A stretch of DNA of 64,000 nt from assembly GCF_008801915.1 (NCBI RefSeq), contig NZ_VZOV01000005.1, forward strand, positions 1 to 64,000. The letters run 5' to 3'. The position numbers and the translations under genes were made by a program. Under the pieces are notes generated by a model. The model was given only the letters and a program-made list of their open reading frames with translations, searched no databases and was not told where the DNA came from. Below are positions 61,156-64,000 of this stretch, piece by piece (position 1 is the first letter of the stretch; each line of letters opens with the position of its first letter). This DNA comes from Cupriavidus gilardii. Its GTDB lineage: Bacteria; Pseudomonadota; Gammaproteobacteria; Burkholderiales; Burkholderiaceae.

Positions 61156-62712
61156 ATGATCCCAGCCAGTTTGTCCCGACGTGGCGCGGCGCGCCTGTTT
61201 GCCGGCGGTCTGCTGATGGCCGCGTTCGCGGCCGGACCGGCCTTCGCCGCCAAGGATGCGGTGATGGCCGTGGCCTCGACCTTCACCACGCTCGATCCCT
61301 ACGATTCGAACGACACGCTGTCGCAGGCGGTATCGAAGACCTTCTACCAGGGCCTGTTCGGCCTGGACAAGGACATGAAGCTCGTCAACGTGCTGGCCGA
61401 CAGCTATGACGTCAGCAAGGATGGACTGGTCTACACGATCAAGGTCAAGAAGGGCGTCAAGTTCCACGACGGCACCAGCTTCGACGCCACCGCGGTCAAG
61501 GCCAACCTGGACCGCGTCACGGACCCGGCCAACAAGCTCAAGCGCTACACACTGTTCAACCGCGTCGCGCGCACCGACGTGGTCGACCCGACGACGGTCA
61601 AGATCACGCTGAAGGAGCCGTTCTCGCCGTTCATCAACGTGCTGGCGCACCCGTCGGCGGTGATGATCTCGCCGACCGCGTTGAAGAAATACGGCAAGGA
61701 CATCGCCTTCCATCCGGTCGGCACCGGTCCCTTCGAATTCGTCGAGTGGAAGCAGCCCGATCACCTGCGCGGCAAGAAGTTCGCCGGCTACTGGAAGAGC
61801 GGTCTGCCGAAGATCGACACCATCACCTGGAAGCCGGTGGTCGACAACAACAGCCGCTCGGCAATCATGCAGACCGGCGAGGCCGACTTCGCGTTCAGCA
61901 TTCCGTTCGAGCAGGCCGCGGTGCTCAAGGCCAGCCCGAAGGTCGACCTGATCGCCGCGCCGTCGATCATCCAGCGCTATCTGTCGCTCAATACGATGGT
62001 CAAGCCGTTCAACGACCCCAAGGTGCGCCAGGCGATCAACTACGCGATCAACAAGCAGGCGCTGGCCAAGGTGGCGTTCGCCGGCTATGCGGTGCCGGCC
62101 GAGGGCGTGGTGCCGCCGGGCGTCGACTTCGCGGAGAAGCTGGGTCCGTGGCCGTACGATCCGGCCAAGGCGCGTGCGCTGCTGAAGGAGGCCGGCTATC
62201 CGAACGGCTTCGAAACCACGCTGTGGTCCGCCTATAACCACACCACCGCGCAGAAGGTGATCCAGTTCGTGCAGCAGCAGCTGCAGCAGGTCGGCATCAA
62301 GGCCTCGGTGCAGGCGCTCGAGGCCGGCCAGCGCGTCGAGAAGGTCGAGAGCGTGCCCAAGCCGGAAGACGCCGGCGTGCGCATCTACTACGTCGGCTGG
62401 TCGTCGTCGACCGGCGAGTCCGACTGGGCGCTGCGTCCGCTGCTGGCATCCGAATCGATGCCGCCGAAGCTGCTGAACACGGCGTACTACAAGAACGAGC
62501 AGGTCGATGCCGATATCGCCGGCGCGCTGCGCACCACCGACCGCAACGAGAAGGCGCGGCTGTACAAGGACGCGCAGCAGCGCATCTGGAAGGACGCGCC
62601 GTGGGCCTTCCTGGTGACCGAGCAGGTGCTGTATGCCCGCAGCAAGCGGCTGAGCGGCGCCTACGTGATGCCCGACGGCTCGTTCGAGTTCGAGAACATC
62701 GATATCAAGTAA
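61156..62712 (+). CDS. gsiB: glutathione/peptide ABC transporter binding protein
   Basis: A 518-residue periplasmic binding protein of the oligopeptide family (E. coli GsiB is 512). Sec signal: about 27 residues ending near [14 protein letters not shown]. The [24 protein letters not shown] opening, [20 protein letters not shown] and [18 protein letters not shown] are class marks. AAGGAG lies 8 bases before the ATG. It should bind glutathione or di/tripeptides outside the cell membrane. Confidence 0.94.
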   Translation: MIPASLSRRGAARLFAGGLLMAAFAAGPAFAAKDAVMAVASTFTTLDPYDSNDTLSQAVSKTFYQGLFGLDKDMKLVNVLADSYDVSKDGLVYTIKVKKGVKFHDGTSFDATAVKANLDRVTDPANKLKRYTLFNRVARTDVVDPTTVKITLKEPFSPFINVLAHPSAVMISPTALKKYGKDIAFHPVGTGPFEFVEWKQPDHLRGKKFAGYWKSGLPKIDTITWKPVVDNNSRSAIMQTGEADFAFSIPFEQAAVLKASPKVDLIAAPSIIQRYLSLNTMVKPFNDPKVRQAINYAINKQALAKVAFAGYAVPAEGVVPPGVDFAEKLGPWPYDPAKARALLKEAGYPNGFETTLWSAYNHTTAQKVIQFVQQQLQQVGIKASVQALEAGQRVEKVESVPKPEDAGVRIYYVGWSSSTGESDWALRPLLASESMPPKLLNTAYYKNEQVDADIAGALRTTDRNEKARLYKDAQQRIWKDAPWAFLVTEQVLYARSKRLSGAYVMPDGSFEFENIDIK

Positions 62713-62752
62713 GCGTCGCGCCCGCGGTCGTCAGCGTTCCGTCGAGGTGTAC

Positions 62753-62840
62753 GTCGTCCCCGCGCAGGCGGGGACCCAGCGGCTTGCAACATGCAGGGGT
62801 GCATTGAAGCCGCTGGGCCCCCGCTTTCGCGCAGGGCGAC
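62753..62840. repeat. long hairpin repeat between gsiB and gsiC
   Basis: An arm at 62753-62785 (with GTCCCCGCGCAGGCGGGGAC) pairs imperfectly with 62807-62840 (AAGCCGCTGGGC then CCCCGC). The outer CCCAGCGGCTT/AAGCCGCTGGG arms are exact. A small ATGCA-GGGG-TGCAT hairpin fills the loop, and CCCCGC-GCAG-GCGGGG-type pairing sits inside. Sequences of this CCCCGCGCAGGCGGGG kind are scattered in many proteobacterial genomes. It fills most of the 168-bp gap inside the operon. Confidence 0.8.
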
Positions 62841-62880
62841 AGGATGGAAGCCGGCGAAAAGCCGCGGGTCTGGAGTCGTC

Positions 62881-63801
62881 ATGTTGAATTACTTTCTGAA
62901 GCGCGTGCTGGGCGTGGTGCCGACGATGCTGATCGTCGCGGTGCTGGTCTTCCTGTTCGTGCATCTGCTGCCCGGCGATCCGGCGCGGCTTGCCGCCGGG
63001 CCCGAGGCCGATGCCGCGACCGTCGAACTGGTGCGCAAGGATCTGGGCCTCGACAAGCCGCTGTACGAGCAGTTCGTCACCTTCTTCGGCAATGCGTTGC
63101 AAGGGGAATTCGGCACCTCGCTGCGCACCAAGCGTCCGGTCAGCGAGGAGATCGGCGACCGCTTCTTCCCGACGCTGTGGCTGACCGTCGCCTCGATGCT
63201 GTGGGCCGTGGTGTTCGGCATGCTGATCGGCATCGGCTCCGCGGTCTGGCGCAATCGCTGGCCCGACCGCATCGGCATGACGCTGGCGGTGTCGGGCATC
63301 TCGTTCCCGGCCTTCGCGCTCGGCATGCTGCTGATGGAGATCTTCTCGGTCCAGCTCGGCTGGCTGCCGTCGATCGGGGCCGAAAGCTGGAAGCACTACA
63401 TCCTGCCGTCGCTGACGCTTGGCGCGGCGGTGGCCGCGGTGATGGCGCGCTTCACGCGGGCCTCGTTCGTCGAGGTGCTGCAGGAAGACTACGTGCGCAC
63501 GGCACGCGCCAAGGGCGTGCGCGAGTCGCTGGTGGTCGCCAAGCACTGCCTGCGCAACGCGATGATCCCGGTCGTCACGATGATGGGGCTGCAATTCGGC
63601 TTTCTGCTGGGCGGCTCGATCGTCGTCGAGAAGGTGTTCAACTGGCCCGGTCTCGGCCGGCTGCTGGTCGACGCCGTCGAGATGCGGGACTACCCGGTGA
63701 TCCAGGCCGAGGTGCTGCTGTTCTCGCTGGAATTCATCCTGATCAATCTGGTGGTGGATCTGCTGTACACGGTGATCAATCCCACCATCCGCTACAAGTG
63801 A
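62881..63801 (+). CDS. gsiC: glutathione/peptide ABC transporter permease
   Basis: A 306-residue permease, the same length as E. coli GsiC. It has the DppB-type N-terminus ([30 protein letters not shown]), about six helices, and the EAA-type loop [32 protein letters not shown]. Together with GsiD it forms the membrane channel. It is separated from gsiB by the hairpin repeat and from gsiD by 8 bp. Confidence 0.95.
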   Translation: MLNYFLKRVLGVVPTMLIVAVLVFLFVHLLPGDPARLAAGPEADAATVELVRKDLGLDKPLYEQFVTFFGNALQGEFGTSLRTKRPVSEEIGDRFFPTLWLTVASMLWAVVFGMLIGIGSAVWRNRWPDRIGMTLAVSGISFPAFALGMLLMEIFSVQLGWLPSIGAESWKHYILPSLTLGAAVAAVMARFTRASFVEVLQEDYVRTARAKGVRESLVVAKHCLRNAMIPVVTMMGLQFGFLLGGSIVVEKVFNWPGLGRLLVDAVEMRDYPVIQAEVLLFSLEFILINLVVDLLYTVINPTIRYK

Positions 63802-63809
63802 GGCCGTCC

Positions 63810-64000
63810 ATGACCGAGCTATTGACCGTGGCCAACGAGGCCGCCTCGGCGGGCGTGAAGGGCGCGGCGGCGCAGGCCGAGCCCGTCCGCACGCCGTGGA
63901 GCGAGTTCTGGCGCAAGTTCCGCCGCCAGCATCTGGCGCTGGCCGCCGGCGTGTTCGTGATCCTGCTGGTGATCGTCGCCGTGCTGTCGCCGCAGCTGGT
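63810..64000 (+). CDS. gsiD: glutathione/peptide ABC transporter permease, N-terminal part (cut by the right edge)
   Basis: The first 63 codons of a second permease: a hydrophilic start ([19 protein letters not shown]), then [36 protein letters not shown], the DppC-type cytoplasmic helix and first membrane span. It follows gsiC by 8 bp and is the partner permease of the glutathione/peptide importer; the remainder is outside the window. Confidence 0.85.
   Translation, partial: MTELLTVANEAASAGVKGAAAQAEPVRTPWSEFWRKFRRQHLALAAGVFVILLVIVAVLSPQL

Noticed and set aside
62753-62840. CRISPR array
   Set aside because: It is one imperfect hairpin rather than regularly spaced identical repeats, and no cas genes are present.

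Overview
The window is strongly GC-rich, densely packed and typical of an environmental Burkholderiales betaproteobacterium (Alcaligenaceae/Burkholderiaceae-like). The best evidence is four Bug-type tripartite-tricarboxylate binding proteins without TctAB partners, many LysR regulators sitting beside small catabolic modules, a PhaAB-type fused Mrp antiporter, and a DctBD/DctA system. I cannot name the genus. Nearly every real gene has a long, Arg/His/Gln-rich antisense shadow, which I left out.

Layout. 1-2961: the start of a chemoreceptor (minus strand, runs off the left edge) and an EAL-CBS-GGDEF cyclic-di-GMP protein. 3009-3039: two perfect DnaA boxes facing each other. 3253-6924: cardiolipin synthase, ribA, a PA2169/DUF2383 protein, a 78-residue acidic protein and an unrecognised 142-residue protein. 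7306-13295: a complete seven-function Mrp/Pha cation/proton antiporter operon (AB fusion, C, D, E, F, G) with overlapping genes. 13292-17962 (minus): a UdgX-type uracil-DNA glycosylase, ChrA, an MFS exporter and a short-chain dehydrogenase. 18060-23695: LysR, amidohydrolase, Bug, LysR, Bug and a SnoaL-like protein. 24033-26942: a 4xPAS-GGDEF-EAL protein. 26947-33792: a sulfonate/sulfone-type module (acyl-CoA-dehydrogenase-like flavoprotein, LLM monooxygenase, SsuABC-like ABC transporter, membrane cytochrome c). 33840-37755: LysR, ornithine-cyclodeaminase homologue, PhnD-like protein without a signal peptide, and Bug. 37857: DUF2239. 38725-43710: dctD-dctB divergent from dctA, with a textbook sigma-54 control region. 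43862-46542: GltS plus a TAXI lipoprotein. 46865-47479: an orphan AbiEi antitoxin. 47556-55211: LysR, Bug, UxaA-type dehydratase, aldehyde dehydrogenase, HpaI-type aldolase and FAD-linked oxidase, a sugar-acid operon. 55289-56700: a DJ-1/PfpI protein and an isolated unknown gene of lower GC. 57020-64000: RpiR regulator, iaaA and gsiABCD (gsiD cut by the right edge), a peptide/glutathione uptake operon.

The common theme is acquisition and breakdown of organic acids and organosulfur compounds. Binding proteins (Bug, TAXI, SsuA, GsiB) are paired with a local regulator and one to four enzymes. DctBD senses C4-dicarboxylates and should drive dctA through sigma-54 with IHF-assisted looping. No tRNA, rRNA, CRISPR array, insertion sequence or prophage was seen. 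The best second-look items are control sites (paired operators at 23777-23833 and 37792-37832, the dctA region, the DnaA boxes), the decapitated type IV toxin-antitoxin locus, the TAXI protein with its unexplained N-terminal half, the cytochrome attached to the sulfonate transporter, and the unknown gene at 56158.
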